This document shows positions 17,126 to 25,183 of a DNA stretch of 64,000 nt, in pieces (positions within the stretch are counted from its first letter, which is position 1; each line of letters begins with the position of its first letter). The position numbers were made by a program, and so were the translations under genes. Under the pieces are notes generated by a model. That model made no database searches. It worked only from the letters and a program-made list of their open reading frames with translations, and was not told where the DNA came from. Source of the stretch: Georgenia satyanarayanai (lineage in GTDB: Bacteria > Actinomycetota > Actinomycetes > Actinomycetales > Actinomycetaceae); NCBI RefSeq assembly GCF_023715365.1, contig NZ_JAMBNZ010000004.1, positions 248,001 through 312,000 on the forward strand. The letters are read 5' to 3'.

Positions 17126-17222
17126 GATGTGTTCCTTTCAGCAGGCATCCGCTATATGACGCCGTGCAGGGCACCCGCCGGTCATCGGTCCGACCGGCGG
17201 GAGGGTGAGACGGTGCCTCGTG

Positions 17223-17252
17223 CCGCACGCCGCCCCGTGGGGCGGCGTGCGG
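17223..17252 (-). terminator. Strong hairpin between rpsK and rpoA
   Basis: A perfect 14-bp inverted repeat (CCGCACGCCGCCCC, 17223-17236, and complement 17239-17252) with a 2-nt centre, 9 nt past the rpsK stop. It could attenuate transcription into rpoA, protect the upstream mRNA end, or act as a partial terminator. Confidence 0.6.
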
Positions 17253-17260
17253 AACGGGAC

Positions 17261-17668
17261 TCAGACGCGGCGGCGCTTGGGGGGACGGCAGCCGTTGTGG
17301 GCCTGGGGCGTGACGTCCTGGATCGAGCCCACCTCGAGGCCGGCGGCCGTGAGGGAGCGGATCGCGGTCTCACGGCCGGAGCCGGGACCCTTGACGAAGA
17401 CGTCGACCTTCTTCATGCCGTGCTCCTGGGCACGGCGAGCCGCGGCCTCGGCAGCCATCTGGGCGGCGAAGGGCGTCGACTTGCGCGAGCCCTTGAAGCC
17501 GACCTGGCCCGAGGACGCCCAGGCGATGACGGCGCCGTTGGGGTCGGTGAGCGTGACGATCGTGTTGTTGAACGTGCTCTTGATGTACGCGTGACCGTGC
17601 GTGACGTTCTTGCGCTGATTCCGGCGGGGCTTGCGGGCCGTGGACGCCGAGCGGGTCTTGGGGGGCAT
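17261..17668 (-). CDS. rpsK: 30S ribosomal protein S11
   Basis: Platform protein of the small subunit. The 135-residue product shows [35 protein letters not shown] (as [10 protein letters not shown]), [15 protein letters not shown] and the basic end [13 protein letters not shown] start; 73 nt after rpsM. Confidence 0.98.
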   Translation of the reverse strand: MPPKTRSASTARKPRRNQRKNVTHGHAYIKSTFNNTIVTLTDPNGAVIAWASSGQVGFKGSRKSTPFAAQMAAEAAARRAQEHGMKKVDVFVKGPGSGRETAIRSLTAAGLEVGSIQDVTPQAHNGCRPPKRRRV

Positions 17669-17741
17669 GCGGTGCTTCTCTCCTGGTCGTCGGACCGGTG
17701 GCAGTCGGCGCGGTGAGCGCCGGGACGTGCGACCGGACTAC

Positions 17742-18116
17742 TTAGCGGGCCTTCTTCTTGCCGGCCACCGTGCGCTTGGGGCCCTTGCGGGTACGCGCGT
17801 TGGTCTTCGTGCGCTGGCCGTGGACGGGCAGTCCACGACGGTGACGCAGGCCCTGGTAGGAACCGATCTCCACCTTGCGGCGGATGTCGGCCTGGACCTC
17901 ACGGCGCAGGTCTCCTTCGACCTTGAAGCTGCCCTCGATGTAGTCACGGAGAGCGACCAGGTCGCTGTCGGTCATGTCCTTGACGCGAAGGTCGGGGCTG
18001 ACGCCCGTCGCCTCGAGCGCCTGCTTGGCGCGGGTGCGCCCGACGCCGTAGATGTAGGTGAGCGCGATCTCGAGCCGCTTCTCGCGGGGGAGGTCGACGC
18101 CGACGAGTCGTGCCAA
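17742..18116 (-). CDS. rpsM: 30S ribosomal protein S13
   Basis: Head protein contacting the P-site tRNA and L5. From the TTG at 18116 (read as Met, then [13 protein letters not shown]) the product is 124 residues, the usual S13 length, with [13 protein letters not shown], the [24 protein letters not shown] motif and the KKKAR end. AAGGAG lies 6 nt before the TTG. Longer GTG starts upstream would add non-homologous residues. Confidence 0.97.
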   Translation of the reverse strand: MARLVGVDLPREKRLEIALTYIYGVGRTRAKQALEATGVSPDLRVKDMTDSDLVALRDYIEGSFKVEGDLRREVQADIRRKVEIGSYQGLRHRRGLPVHGQRTKTNARTRKGPKRTVAGKKKAR

Positions 18117-18253
18117 CTTGTGCTCCTTGTGCTGCTCGGAGGTCTTCCGCACCACTCTCCCGTCCGAGCCGGACGGGCCCCGGCCTCCGAGCCGAGGGCT
18201 GCTCCCGTGGGAGCTAGCGGTGCGCGTGGCGGCAGGACGCCGCCGTCGTCAGA

Positions 18254-18367
18254 TCAGCCCTGACGCTGCTTGTGACGAAGGTTGGTGCAGATCACCATCA
18301 CGCGGCCGTGACGACGGATGACCTTGCAGTTGTCGCAGATCTTCTTGACGCTGGGCTTGACCTTCAT
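18254..18367 (-). CDS. rpmJ: 50S ribosomal protein L36
   Basis: Small zinc-ribbon protein of the large subunit. The 37-residue product [15 protein letters not shown]... has the zinc ligands Cys11, Cys14, Cys27 and His32 (the zinc-binding form) and ends RHKQRQG. ATG at 18367 with GGAG-type site upstream. Lies between infA and rpsM as in other actinobacteria. Confidence 0.95.
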   Translation of the reverse strand: MKVKPSVKKICDNCKVIRRHGRVMVICTNLRHKQRQG

Positions 18368-18425
18368 GGCATTCCTCCGCCGCCGCGCCGGCGCACTGGG
18401 CACCGCGACGGCGATTGTCGAGTGG

Positions 18426-18647
18426 TTACTTGTAGCGGTAGACGATGCGACCCCGGGTGAGGTCGTACGGGCTCAGCTCAACGACGACCCGGTCCTCGGG
18501 GAGGATCCGGATGTAGTTCTGACGCATCTTGCCCGAGATGTGTGCGAGCACCTTGTGGCCGTTACTCAGCTCCACCCGGAACATCGCGTTGGGCAGCGCT
18601 TCGACAACGCTGCCCTCGATCTCGATGACGCCGTCCTTCTTCGCCAT
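18426..18647 (-). CDS. infA: Translation initiation factor IF-1
   Basis: OB-fold protein that blocks the A site during initiation. The 73-residue product [20 protein letters not shown] ... ending GRIVYRYK is canonical. Normally preceded closely by map; here the upstream neighbour is the surface-protein locus, with terminators and a possible promoter between, so it starts its own operon (infA-rpmJ-rpsM-rpsK-rpoA-rplQ). Confidence 0.98.
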   Translation of the reverse strand: MAKKDGVIEIEGSVVEALPNAMFRVELSNGHKVLAHISGKMRQNYIRILPEDRVVVELSPYDLTRGRIVYRYK

Positions 18648-18776
18648 ATCCTCCGCTAACTCTTCTCTCCTGCATGGCCGCCGTCGTCTCGCGACGGCGG
18701 CGGGGCGTACCGTGGAACACGCCCGTCCCTCCAGGTTCCAGGCAGGGAAGTGGCAGGCACGCTCGTCCAGCGCTCC

Positions 18777-18782
18777 ATCATA
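18777..18782 (-). promoter_or_regulatory. Likely infA promoter -10 element
   Basis: On the minus strand TATGAT, close to the TATAAT consensus, lies about 130 nt before the infA start. No good -35 hexamer is seen at 17-18 bp. An A/T-rich hexamer is notable in this GC-rich region. Confidence 0.42.
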
Positions 18783-18832
18783 CGACATCGCGCCTGCAGC
18801 CGGGTGCATGACCTCCCTCACAGGGGGCGCAC

Positions 18833-18862
18833 GGGCGGGGCCGTCCGAGGACGGCCCCGCCC
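18833..18862. terminator. Second terminator-like hairpin before infA
   Basis: GGGCGGGGCCGTCC (18833-18846) and its perfect complement (18849-18862) are separated by 2 nt. It lies 78 nt beyond the first hairpin (18941-18974) in the direction of infA, as a backup terminator would. Confidence 0.6.
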
Positions 18863-18940
18863 GGCTGGGGAGTCTGGTCGTGCCGCTCGCCCCGGGACCG
18901 ATCACAAGCACCGGGGTTCGCACGACGCTGCCTCACCCTG

Positions 18941-18974
18941 CACCCCGGCCGGTCGGGCAAGACCGGCCGGGGTG
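18941..18974 (-). terminator. Terminator of the SipW surface operon
   Basis: CACCCCGGCCGGTC (18941-18954) pairs perfectly with 18961-18974 across a 6-nt loop, 2 nt beyond the stop of the wall-anchored protein gene on the minus strand. Confidence 0.78.
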
Positions 18975-18976
18975 GT

Positions 18977-19717
18977 CTAGTGGCCGGGCGGCTGCCCGGC
19001 GGCTTCACTCCGGCGGCGTGCGAGGACCGCGAGTCCCGCGCCGAGCGCGGCGGCGAGCCCGGCGAGCGTGACGAGCGGCCCGACTCCGGCGCCCGTCTCC
19101 TGCAGGCGTCCCGTGCTCGACCCCGCCTCCGGCGGCACGCCGGCCTCGGGGGTCTCGGTGGGCGATGGCTCGGTCTCGGGCAGCTCGGCGCCGATCTCGA
19201 GGAGGACGTCAAAGGACGCCCTGCGGGGCGCGACGTTCGCGCGGTTGCCCGAGGGGGCGGTGGCGGGCAGCTCGTAGCCCACCGTGACGGGCACCTCCCG
19301 GCCCTTGTCCAGCTCGACCTCGAGGACGGGGGTCACCCCGTTCGCGTCGAGCTCGGCGAAGGAGGCCGAGCCCCCGGGCCAGCGCAGGAGGAGGTCGTCG
19401 TAGAAGCTGCCCAGGTCTGCCCCGCTCGCGTGGTGCACGTCGGGGGACGACGGGTCGAAGAGGTCGACGTTGACGATGCTGGCGCGCAGCGTGCCCGTGG
19501 CCGGGCCGTCGTTGCGCACAAGCACCGTGCGGCTGGTGGAGTCACCCGGCACCGCGACCGGCGCGCCGAGGAAGCTCTCCGTCGTCACGCCCGTGTAGGT
19601 GGTGCCGTCCCACGACAGGTGGATCGACTCGTCGAAGGGCACGGCCGCGTCCGCGCTGCCCCCGCCGAGGCCGACGGCGAGCGCCGCGGCGGCGACGGTG
19701 CTGAGTACTCGGCTCAC
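18977..19717 (-). CDS. Secreted protein with a C-terminal sorting signal
   Basis: A 246-residue exported protein. Residues 1-25 form a signal peptide ending near SADA-A. The middle region is a beta-rich domain with LVRNDGPATGTLRASIV, similar in character to DUF11-type surface domains. The C-terminus is a sorting signal: LQETG, a hydrophobic span (VGPLVTLAGLAAALGAGLAVL) and RRRSE. LQETG is a variant of LPXTG/LAETG, so a class E-like sortase is likely; no sortase gene is in this window. GTG start overlaps the upstream stop by 4 nt. Last gene of the SipW operon. Precise function unknown. Confidence 0.75.
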   Translation of the reverse strand: MSRVLSTVAAAALAVGLGGGSADAAVPFDESIHLSWDGTTYTGVTTESFLGAPVAVPGDSTSRTVLVRNDGPATGTLRASIVNVDLFDPSSPDVHHASGADLGSFYDDLLLRWPGGSASFAELDANGVTPVLEVELDKGREVPVTVGYELPATAPSGNRANVAPRRASFDVLLEIGAELPETEPSPTETPEAGVPPEAGSSTGRLQETGAGVGPLVTLAGLAAALGAGLAVLARRRSEAAGQPPGH

Positions 19718-20418
19718 GGCTGCTCCCCGGGACGGAAGGTGGTGGAGGTGAAGGTGATGGTGTGGACCGGTTCGGCGGCCGGGTCGAGCCGGGCGACGAC
19801 GGTGGCGCCCCACGTGTCCTTCGCCTCGACGTCGGCCCCCGCGGGGGGACGTGCCGTGACGGTGGCGGTGTTGGCGTACTCGCCGACCTCCGGGGCGCCG
19901 TCGTAGGCGGCGTACAGGCACCAGTACTCGCGGACCGGCTCGGTGCTCTCGGAGTACGTGGCAGGGACGGGGGTGGACTCGTAGCCGCTCGGCTCGGGGA
20001 CGCTCTCGGGGGTGAGCTCCTGGATGCGGCACTCGCGCGGTGAGTCGACGCGGAAGAGGGCGATGTCGGCGCTGCCGAGGACCCCGCTCCCCCAGCTCTC
20101 CGGCGGGGTGACGACGTAGCGCAGACCCTTGTTGCCCTGGCTGAGGGAGTCGACCTCGACGGCGACGGCGAGCTCGCCGTCACGGACGAGGCGGGTGGCC
20201 TCCCGCGGGCCGACGGTGTGCACCGCGGTGCCCGTCGGTGCCGGGTCGGCGGCACCGGGCGTCCCGACGGCAAAGGACTGGTAGCCGGCGGCGACGGTGC
20301 CGCCGAGCTCGGCCGAGTCGCTCCACAGGGCGAGGGAGACCCCGCCGATGCCGAGGCAGGCGCCGGTGAGGCCGGCGACGGCGGCTGTCACCGCCGTGCG
20401 GCGGCGGGTCGTGGTCAT
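19714..20418 (-). CDS. Alternate-type signal peptide surface protein (third copy)
   Basis: A 234-residue exported protein. The N-terminus has RRR, a hydrophobic span and the motif GGVSLALWSDSA near 25-36, characteristic of signal peptides cut by SipW-type peptidases (as in TasA/camelysin relatives). The rest is a beta-rich domain with two Cys (CRIQEL and YWCLYAA) that may form a disulphide, and ends without a sorting signal. ATG overlaps the preceding stop by 4 nt. Function unknown; possibly a matrix or fibre component. Confidence 0.72.
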   Translation of the reverse strand: MTTTRRRTAVTAAVAGLTGACLGIGGVSLALWSDSAELGGTVAAGYQSFAVGTPGAADPAPTGTAVHTVGPREATRLVRDGELAVAVEVDSLSQGNKGLRYVVTPPESWGSGVLGSADIALFRVDSPRECRIQELTPESVPEPSGYESTPVPATYSESTEPVREYWCLYAAYDGAPEVGEYANTATVTARPPAGADVEAKDTWGATVVARLDPAAEPVHTITFTSTTFRPGEQP

Positions 20419-21032
20419 GAGGTGAAGCCCTCTCCGGTGCGGACCTGCTCGAGGTCGACGACGACGGTCCCCAGGTCGGTGAGCTGCGCGGCCGCGTCCG
20501 CCTCGACGCGGTCGCTCGTGCCCTCGCCCAGCGTGATGGCGACCTCGACGGTGAGGACGCGACCGTCGTCGTCGAGGGTGACCAGCCGCTCCTCGCCGAG
20601 CGGGACGCCGGTGACGAGGGGGTCGCCCGCCTCGTCGAGCACCGCGTAGGTGGCGGTGACGCCGTCGGGGAGGGCGGGTTCCCGCTCCCAGCCGACGGTG
20701 AGCCGGCCGCGCAGGTTGTCGCCCTCGAGCTCGGTGGTGAGGCGCTGGCTCACGAGGAGCGAGTCGCCGGGGCGGACGAGGAAGTGGTCGGGGTCGATGC
20801 GCCGGGGGGTGCCGGCCACGTCCGCCGAGGTCTCGTGCCACACCGTCTCACCGTCCGTGTCGATGAGGAGGTTCCCGGCGGTGATGGTGCCCAGCGGCAT
20901 GTCGGCGGCGGCCTGCCAGAGGGCGACGGTGCCGCCCGCGCCGGTGGCGCCCGCGAGGAGCGCGGCGCCGGCGACGAGGGGCAGGGACCCGCGGCGCAGG
21001 CGGGCCCGGCGGGGGGTGGGGCGAGTGGTCAC
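20415..21032 (-). CDS. Alternate-type signal peptide surface protein (second copy)
   Basis: A 205-residue protein with a basic N-terminus, hydrophobic span and GGTVALWQAAADMPLGTITAGNL, the SipW-cleaved signature followed by the conserved AGNL. The body shares DPDHFLVRPGDSLLVSQRL and LEGDNLRGRLTV with the first copy (DTFRIVPGDTIQGTLPL, LQGDNLVAELSL), so these are paralogues. ATG overlaps the signal peptidase stop by 4 nt, which couples enzyme and substrate. Confidence 0.8.
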   Translation of the reverse strand: MTTRPTPRRARLRRGSLPLVAGAALLAGATGAGGTVALWQAAADMPLGTITAGNLLIDTDGETVWHETSADVAGTPRRIDPDHFLVRPGDSLLVSQRLTTELEGDNLRGRLTVGWEREPALPDGVTATYAVLDEAGDPLVTGVPLGEERLVTLDDDGRVLTVEVAITLGEGTSDRVEADAAAQLTDLGTVVVDLEQVRTGEGFTS

Positions 21033-21616
21033 GACTCTCCTGGGGTGATCTGCCCGGGGCCGCGGCGGCGGCCGGCACGGGAGTCTGCGATGACGAGGTA
21101 GCTGCCGTACCCGATGAGGAGGCAGGCGACCGCGGTGACGACGACACCGCGGTTGGGACCCACCGCACCTGCGAGATGACCGACGTAGGGGACGTGGTAG
21201 ACGACCCGCCCCATGACCTGCTCGGCCGAGACCGGGTCGTCGTCGGCGCCGTTCGCGTCACCGCGGGTGATGTAGGCGGTCTCGGCGCCGAGGGTGAGGC
21301 CGACGACGCGGTGGGTGATGAGCGTGGGGTCACCGGCGACGGGCTGGAAGGTGACGACGTCACCGACCTCGTACCGGTCCTGCGGGACCGACACGACCAT
21401 GTCGCCCGGCGAGTAGGTCGGTTCCATGGAGCCGGTGAGCACCGTCAGTGCCGCGCCGCCCAGCACGCGGGGGACGACGGCGACGGCGGCGGCGAGGAGG
21501 AGGAGCGCGACGAGCAGGACGGCGGTCGTCCCGCTGAGGACCGCCCGCCAGAAGGTGCCGGTGGGCGCCTCGGCAGGTGCCGGCGTCGTGTCGGGGGCCG
21601 CGACGGTCGTGGCCAT
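21029..21616 (-). CDS. Signal peptidase I, SipW/ER type
   Basis: A 195-residue membrane peptidase. One hydrophobic segment near 28-50 is followed by LTGSMEPTYSPGD with nucleophile Ser63, and ITHRVVGL with His102 at the place where the bacterial type has Lys, then RGDANGADDDPV. A second hydrophobic segment is near the C-terminus. The Ser/His arrangement marks the SipW/archaeal/ER subtype. It should process the three neighbouring alternate-type precursors. It is the enzyme of a local operon with overlapping genes on its downstream side. Confidence 0.88.
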   Translation of the reverse strand: MATTVAAPDTTPAPAEAPTGTFWRAVLSGTTAVLLVALLLLAAAVAVVPRVLGGAALTVLTGSMEPTYSPGDMVVSVPQDRYEVGDVVTFQPVAGDPTLITHRVVGLTLGAETAYITRGDANGADDDPVSAEQVMGRVVYHVPYVGHLAGAVGPNRGVVVTAVACLLIGYGSYLVIADSRAGRRRGPGQITPGES

Positions 21617-21698
21617 GGTGCTCCTTCCTCAGGTGGTCGTCGTGGACGAGGAGTGGGTGGGGGGACGCCGGGGGGTGCGCACCCCCACCCGGTGGCGA

Positions 21699-22337
21699 TC
21701 AGAAACCGCCGTCGACTCCCGCGTCACGCACCTGCGTGAGGGCGACGTCGAAGTCCTTGAGCGTGGCCTTGGCCCGGGTGAGGTCGCGTCCGGCGACGTC
21801 CTCGTCGAAGGTCACGGTGAGGACGACCTCGAGGTTCGGGGTGGCGGTGAGCGCGGCGGGCAGCGTGGGGAGCGGGGCCACGTTCTGCGAGTTGTCCGCC
21901 GAGGCGAAGCGCAGGGCCTCGGCCTCGGCCAGCGGGGTCGCGTCGACGATCGTCGTGCCGTCGAGGCGGACCTCGTAGGTGGCGTGCTCCGCCAGCTCGG
22001 CGAGGAGCTGCTCGTTGCCCGTCACACCGAGCTTGTCGAGGGAGAGCTCGGCGACGAGGTTGTCGCCCTGGAGGGCCGCCTTCAGGGGCAGGGTGCCCTG
22101 GATGGTGTCGCCCGGGACGATGCGGAAGGTGTCGAGGTTGATCGAGTGGTTGCCCTGGGTGCGGTCCTCGGAGACGTCCTTCCAGGAGACGGCGCCGGCA
22201 GAGACGTCGAGGTTGCCAGCGGTGATCGCGCCACCGTCGACCCAGGCGCTGTCGTTCCACAGCGCGAAGGTCGCGCCGCCCATGAGGAGGGCCGCGCCAG
22301 CGGCTCCGGCGACGAGGCCCGTGGTCTTCTTGTTCAT
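21699..22337 (-). CDS. Alternate-type signal peptide surface protein (first copy)
   Basis: A 212-residue exported protein: MNKKTTGLVAGAAGAALL..., then GGATFALWNDSAWVDGGAITAGNLDV, the typical SipW cleavage context. The mature part is a TasA/camelysin-like beta domain. The ATG at 22337 is chosen since AAAGGA lies 6-10 nt upstream; an ATG 6 nt earlier is nearly on top of it. It precedes the signal peptidase by 82 nt and is probably the major substrate. Confidence 0.8.
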   Translation of the reverse strand: MNKKTTGLVAGAAGAALLMGGATFALWNDSAWVDGGAITAGNLDVSAGAVSWKDVSEDRTQGNHSINLDTFRIVPGDTIQGTLPLKAALQGDNLVAELSLDKLGVTGNEQLLAELAEHATYEVRLDGTTIVDATPLAEAEALRFASADNSQNVAPLPTLPAALTATPNLEVVLTVTFDEDVAGRDLTRAKATLKDFDVALTQVRDAGVDGGF

Positions 22338-22367
22338 GTTCATGTCCTTTATGAGGGGTGGTTCGGC

Positions 22368-22385
22368 GGCGGCGCATGCGCCGCC
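22368..22385. promoter_or_regulatory. 18-bp perfect palindrome between the vWA gene and the SipW operon
   Basis: GGCGGCGCATGCGCCGCC is self-complementary and lies midway in the 84-bp gap, 31 nt before the first alternate-signal gene. It could be an operator or an RNA hairpin that tunes read-through. Confidence 0.45.
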
Positions 22386-22421
22386 ATGACCGAGCGGAGG
22401 GCCCGGGCAGCTGGGGGAGGG

Positions 22422-24662
22422 TCAGGGGCGTGCGGTGACGAGCCCTGAGCCCGTGCAGACCATGGAGGCGCCGACGGCGAGGTCTGCTCGTGGGCACCGG
22501 ACGGCCACGCCCTGGTCGTCGGTGACGACGACGTCGGTGAGGGCCGTCTGGCCGGTGTTGCGGACGGTGTAGGTCCACGTGACGGTGGAGCCGGTCGTGA
22601 CGGCGGAGCCGGGGCTCAGCTCGCTGGCACCGTCGAGCTGCGCGGCGGACGGGACGTCCCACGCCTGCTTGACGATCTCGACGCCCGGCTCGCGGGACTG
22701 GGTGTTGGTGAAGGTGCAGGTGACGTCGTCACCGACGGCCACGCGCAGGGAGGTGCCGTCGCCGCTGCGGGTGAGCGCGAGGGGCTGCCCGTTGGCCGTG
22801 CAGCTGAGGTCGGACAGGTCCCAGCCCTCGGAGCGCTGCTCGTCCCGGAGGTGCTCCTCGAGGCGGACGGTCGCGGCAATCGCGTCCGGGCGGGTGAAGC
22901 GCACGGTGTAGGCGACGGAGCCGGAGGAGCCGGTGACCTGCGCGCCGTCCGGGGTGAGCGTGCCGCTGCCGTCGGTGCGCGCGGCGTCGAACGTCCACCC
23001 GGCTCCCGGCCCGGCCCGCCCGCCGTAGGGCTCGGCGACCTTGTCGACCGTGATCGTCGCCTGGCAGGTGGCGCCCTTGGCGAGGTTCTCCAGCAGGCCG
23101 GCGAGCTCGCGCCACTCGGTCTGGACGTGGTCGGCCGCACCGGCGGGGGTGCCGGGGACGTAGGGGGTGGGCCCGGAGACGGCGCGCAGGTTGAGCGCCT
23201 CACCCTCCATGCCGTCACCGACCCCGACGGCGAGGACCCGGGTCCCTTCCGCCTTGAGCGCGTTGGCCGAGAAGATCGCCTGCTCCGTCTCGACGAGGCG
23301 GGTCGTGCTGCCCGGTCCCGTGGCGGGGCTGCCGGAGTAGGTGGCCAGGCCGTCGGTGATGATGATCGCGAGGTCGAAGGGCTGACGGTCCTGGGCGACC
23401 TGGTGGATGCCGCGGTCCCAGTTCGTCCCGCCGGCAGCCGTGTAGGCGTTGATCCGGCTGCGGATCGTCGCGAGATTCCCGTCGACGGGCATGAGCTGCG
23501 GGTAGTTCCGCCCCGACGCTCCGGTGGAGCGGGGCGCGCTCGCGGCGAAGGTGAAGAGGGACAGCCGGGAGCCGGTGCCCTCGAGCGACTCGGCGAAGGC
23601 GATGGCGGAGGCCTTGAGGTCCCCGACGGCGCCAGCCTCGGCCACCGAGCCGGACAGGTCGAGGATGAGTGCGACGTCGATGCCGGCGTCGCAGGTCTGC
23701 GGCAGCTGCGGGTTGGCCCGCGAGCTCTGCCAGCGGCCGCCGGAGACCGTCCGGTCAGTGCTCCCACCGGTGGTCGTCATGAAGTCGAGGCCCGCCCTGT
23801 ACGTGGTCCCGGCCCGAAGCTGGGTCCCCGTCCGGAAGCGGTAGGGCGTCGCCTCCTGGACGGCCGCGCCGCCCGTGACGAGCGCCGAGCTGGTGTACCA
23901 GCCGTCGGGGGCGGCCTCCTGCACGACCCAGAACTGACGGTCCAGGTTGACGCCCGCGGGCGAGACGACGATCTGCTCGTACTCCACGCACCACTGACGC
24001 CAGGCGATGCACCCGCCGGTGCGCGTGACGGCCTGCTGGGTCTGCGGGACGACGAAGCTGCAGTCGCCCTGCGCGTCGGACACGCACGTCGCCCAGCTCG
24101 CCGGGACGGCGCGGGTCGGGCCGTTGGCACCGCCGTCGTGGAGGCGCAGCCGCACGCCGGCCAGCGGGGCGACGGCGGAGGTGGCGGTCCGGTCGCCGCC
24201 CACCTTCACGGTGATGACGGCCGAGGTGCTGCTCGGGCTGGAGACGGCCAGCGGTGCGACAGCACCAGCCGCGCCGCCGGCGGCCGGCGCGAGCGCGGCG
24301 GGGGGCTGCTCCTGTGCCGGCTCACCGGGTGTCGGCTCTTCGACTGCGGGTGCGTCCGCGCCGGTCGCGGGCTCCTCGGCGCCGGACGCCGGCGCAGCGA
24401 GGGCAGGCTCCTTCCCGGCAGCGGGCGACGGGTCCTCGAGGGCGGGACCCACGGGCGCCGGCTCCTCGACCGGGGCGACGCGCAGCTGCTCGTCGGCCGC
24501 GGCGGTGCTCGCCGGCGTCACGGCGGTCTGCGTGCCGGCACCTGGCTCGCCGCTCGCGACGGACCCCGTCCCGCCGACGACGAGCGCCAGGCTGACGAGG
24601 GCCGTCAGGCCGAGGCGCAAGGTGCGCCCGGCCCGGCTGCCCGTTGAGGTTCCGTGCTTCAT
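22422..24662 (-). CDS. vWA-domain surface protein, no wall anchor
   Basis: A 746-residue exported protein. Signal peptide at 1-38, then an Ala/Pro/Glu-rich linker, a Cys-containing SpaA/Cna-like domain (near 155-300), and a vWA domain with the metal site DLSGS (near 334-338), GGTNWDRG and IITDG. A second SpaA-like domain and a conserved-repeat (DUF11/DUF7507-type) domain follow. The protein stops inside that last domain (VCTGSGLVTARP) with no LPXTG signal or membrane anchor, unlike the paralogous adhesin upstream. The start at 24662 gives a proper signal peptide. Likely secreted or held by partners; possible C-terminal truncation. Confidence 0.8.
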   Translation of the reverse strand: MKHGTSTGSRAGRTLRLGLTALVSLALVVGGTGSVASGEPGAGTQTAVTPASTAAADEQLRVAPVEEPAPVGPALEDPSPAAGKEPALAAPASGAEEPATGADAPAVEEPTPGEPAQEQPPAALAPAAGGAAGAVAPLAVSSPSSTSAVITVKVGGDRTATSAVAPLAGVRLRLHDGGANGPTRAVPASWATCVSDAQGDCSFVVPQTQQAVTRTGGCIAWRQWCVEYEQIVVSPAGVNLDRQFWVVQEAAPDGWYTSSALVTGGAAVQEATPYRFRTGTQLRAGTTYRAGLDFMTTTGGSTDRTVSGGRWQSSRANPQLPQTCDAGIDVALILDLSGSVAEAGAVGDLKASAIAFAESLEGTGSRLSLFTFAASAPRSTGASGRNYPQLMPVDGNLATIRSRINAYTAAGGTNWDRGIHQVAQDRQPFDLAIIITDGLATYSGSPATGPGSTTRLVETEQAIFSANALKAEGTRVLAVGVGDGMEGEALNLRAVSGPTPYVPGTPAGAADHVQTEWRELAGLLENLAKGATCQATITVDKVAEPYGGRAGPGAGWTFDAARTDGSGTLTPDGAQVTGSSGSVAYTVRFTRPDAIAATVRLEEHLRDEQRSEGWDLSDLSCTANGQPLALTRSGDGTSLRVAVGDDVTCTFTNTQSREPGVEIVKQAWDVPSAAQLDGASELSPGSAVTTGSTVTWTYTVRNTGQTALTDVVVTDDQGVAVRCPRADLAVGASMVCTGSGLVTARP

Positions 24663-25183
24663 GGTGTCGTGCTCCGCCCGTGATCGATGACGAGGGGAAG
24701 CACACCAGCCGGACGACCCACCGCGAGGGCCGGCCACGAGTGACAGGAGGAGGACCGCGAAGGGATGTCCGGGCTAGCCACGGCTGGCGTGGGCCTCTCC
24801 GGGGTGAGCACGAGGGAAGCGTCTCCCCGCCTCGTGAGCTTCACAGGCCCGGAATCATGCGAAAGAACGACCTGCACTACGACTTTCGTCGGGGTCACCC
24901 TCCCGCTCACCCCCTCCTTTCGAGCGGTTCGACCGCCACGGTCCATGGCGACCCGCGTCGCTGCGTCGACGGGCTGCCTGACCACAGCGCGAACGGGGCC
25001 GTCCTGGGGACGACCCCGTTCGCCGGCCACCGAGCCGGTTCGGGAGGAGCCTGGCGCCGATCACAAACGCCGTGCGCTCCCGGCGGCCAGAGGGGCCGCC
25101 CGCGTCCTCACCTGCCGGGCGGTGCCGATGGGGACGCGGTGCGGGTAGGTGGTGGCCGTGTCAGCGACCTCCACCGGCTTGGG
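24663..25183. other. Intergenic region between adhesin and vWA gene
   Basis: 521 bp with no convincing gene. It contains the adhesin terminator (24989-25023) and, nearer the vWA gene, TCACCC direct repeats at 24895-24912 (12-bp period), a CGGGGTGAGC element at 24800-24809 and a 7-bp inverted repeat CACGAGG/CCTCGTG (24809-24836). These are plausible control elements of the vWA gene. Confidence 0.55.
24989..25023 (-). terminator. Terminator of the large adhesin gene
   Basis: Arms 24989-25004 and 25008-25023 are complementary at 15 of 16 positions around a 3-nt centre, 160 nt past the adhesin stop on the minus strand. Confidence 0.6.

Larger units (their letters stand above)
18648..18976. other. 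Junction between the surface-protein block and infA
   Basis: 329 bp without a gene. It holds two GC-rich hairpins (18833-18862 and 18941-18974) that end the surface operon, and a likely infA promoter (-10 at 18777-18782). This is one border of the block that splits map from infA. Confidence 0.7.

Noticed and set aside
21284-21310. A third precursor-like LTLG motif (in the signal peptidase gene)
   Set aside because: The residues GLTLGAETAY belong to the conserved signal peptidase fold; no leader, GP or DN pattern surrounds them.
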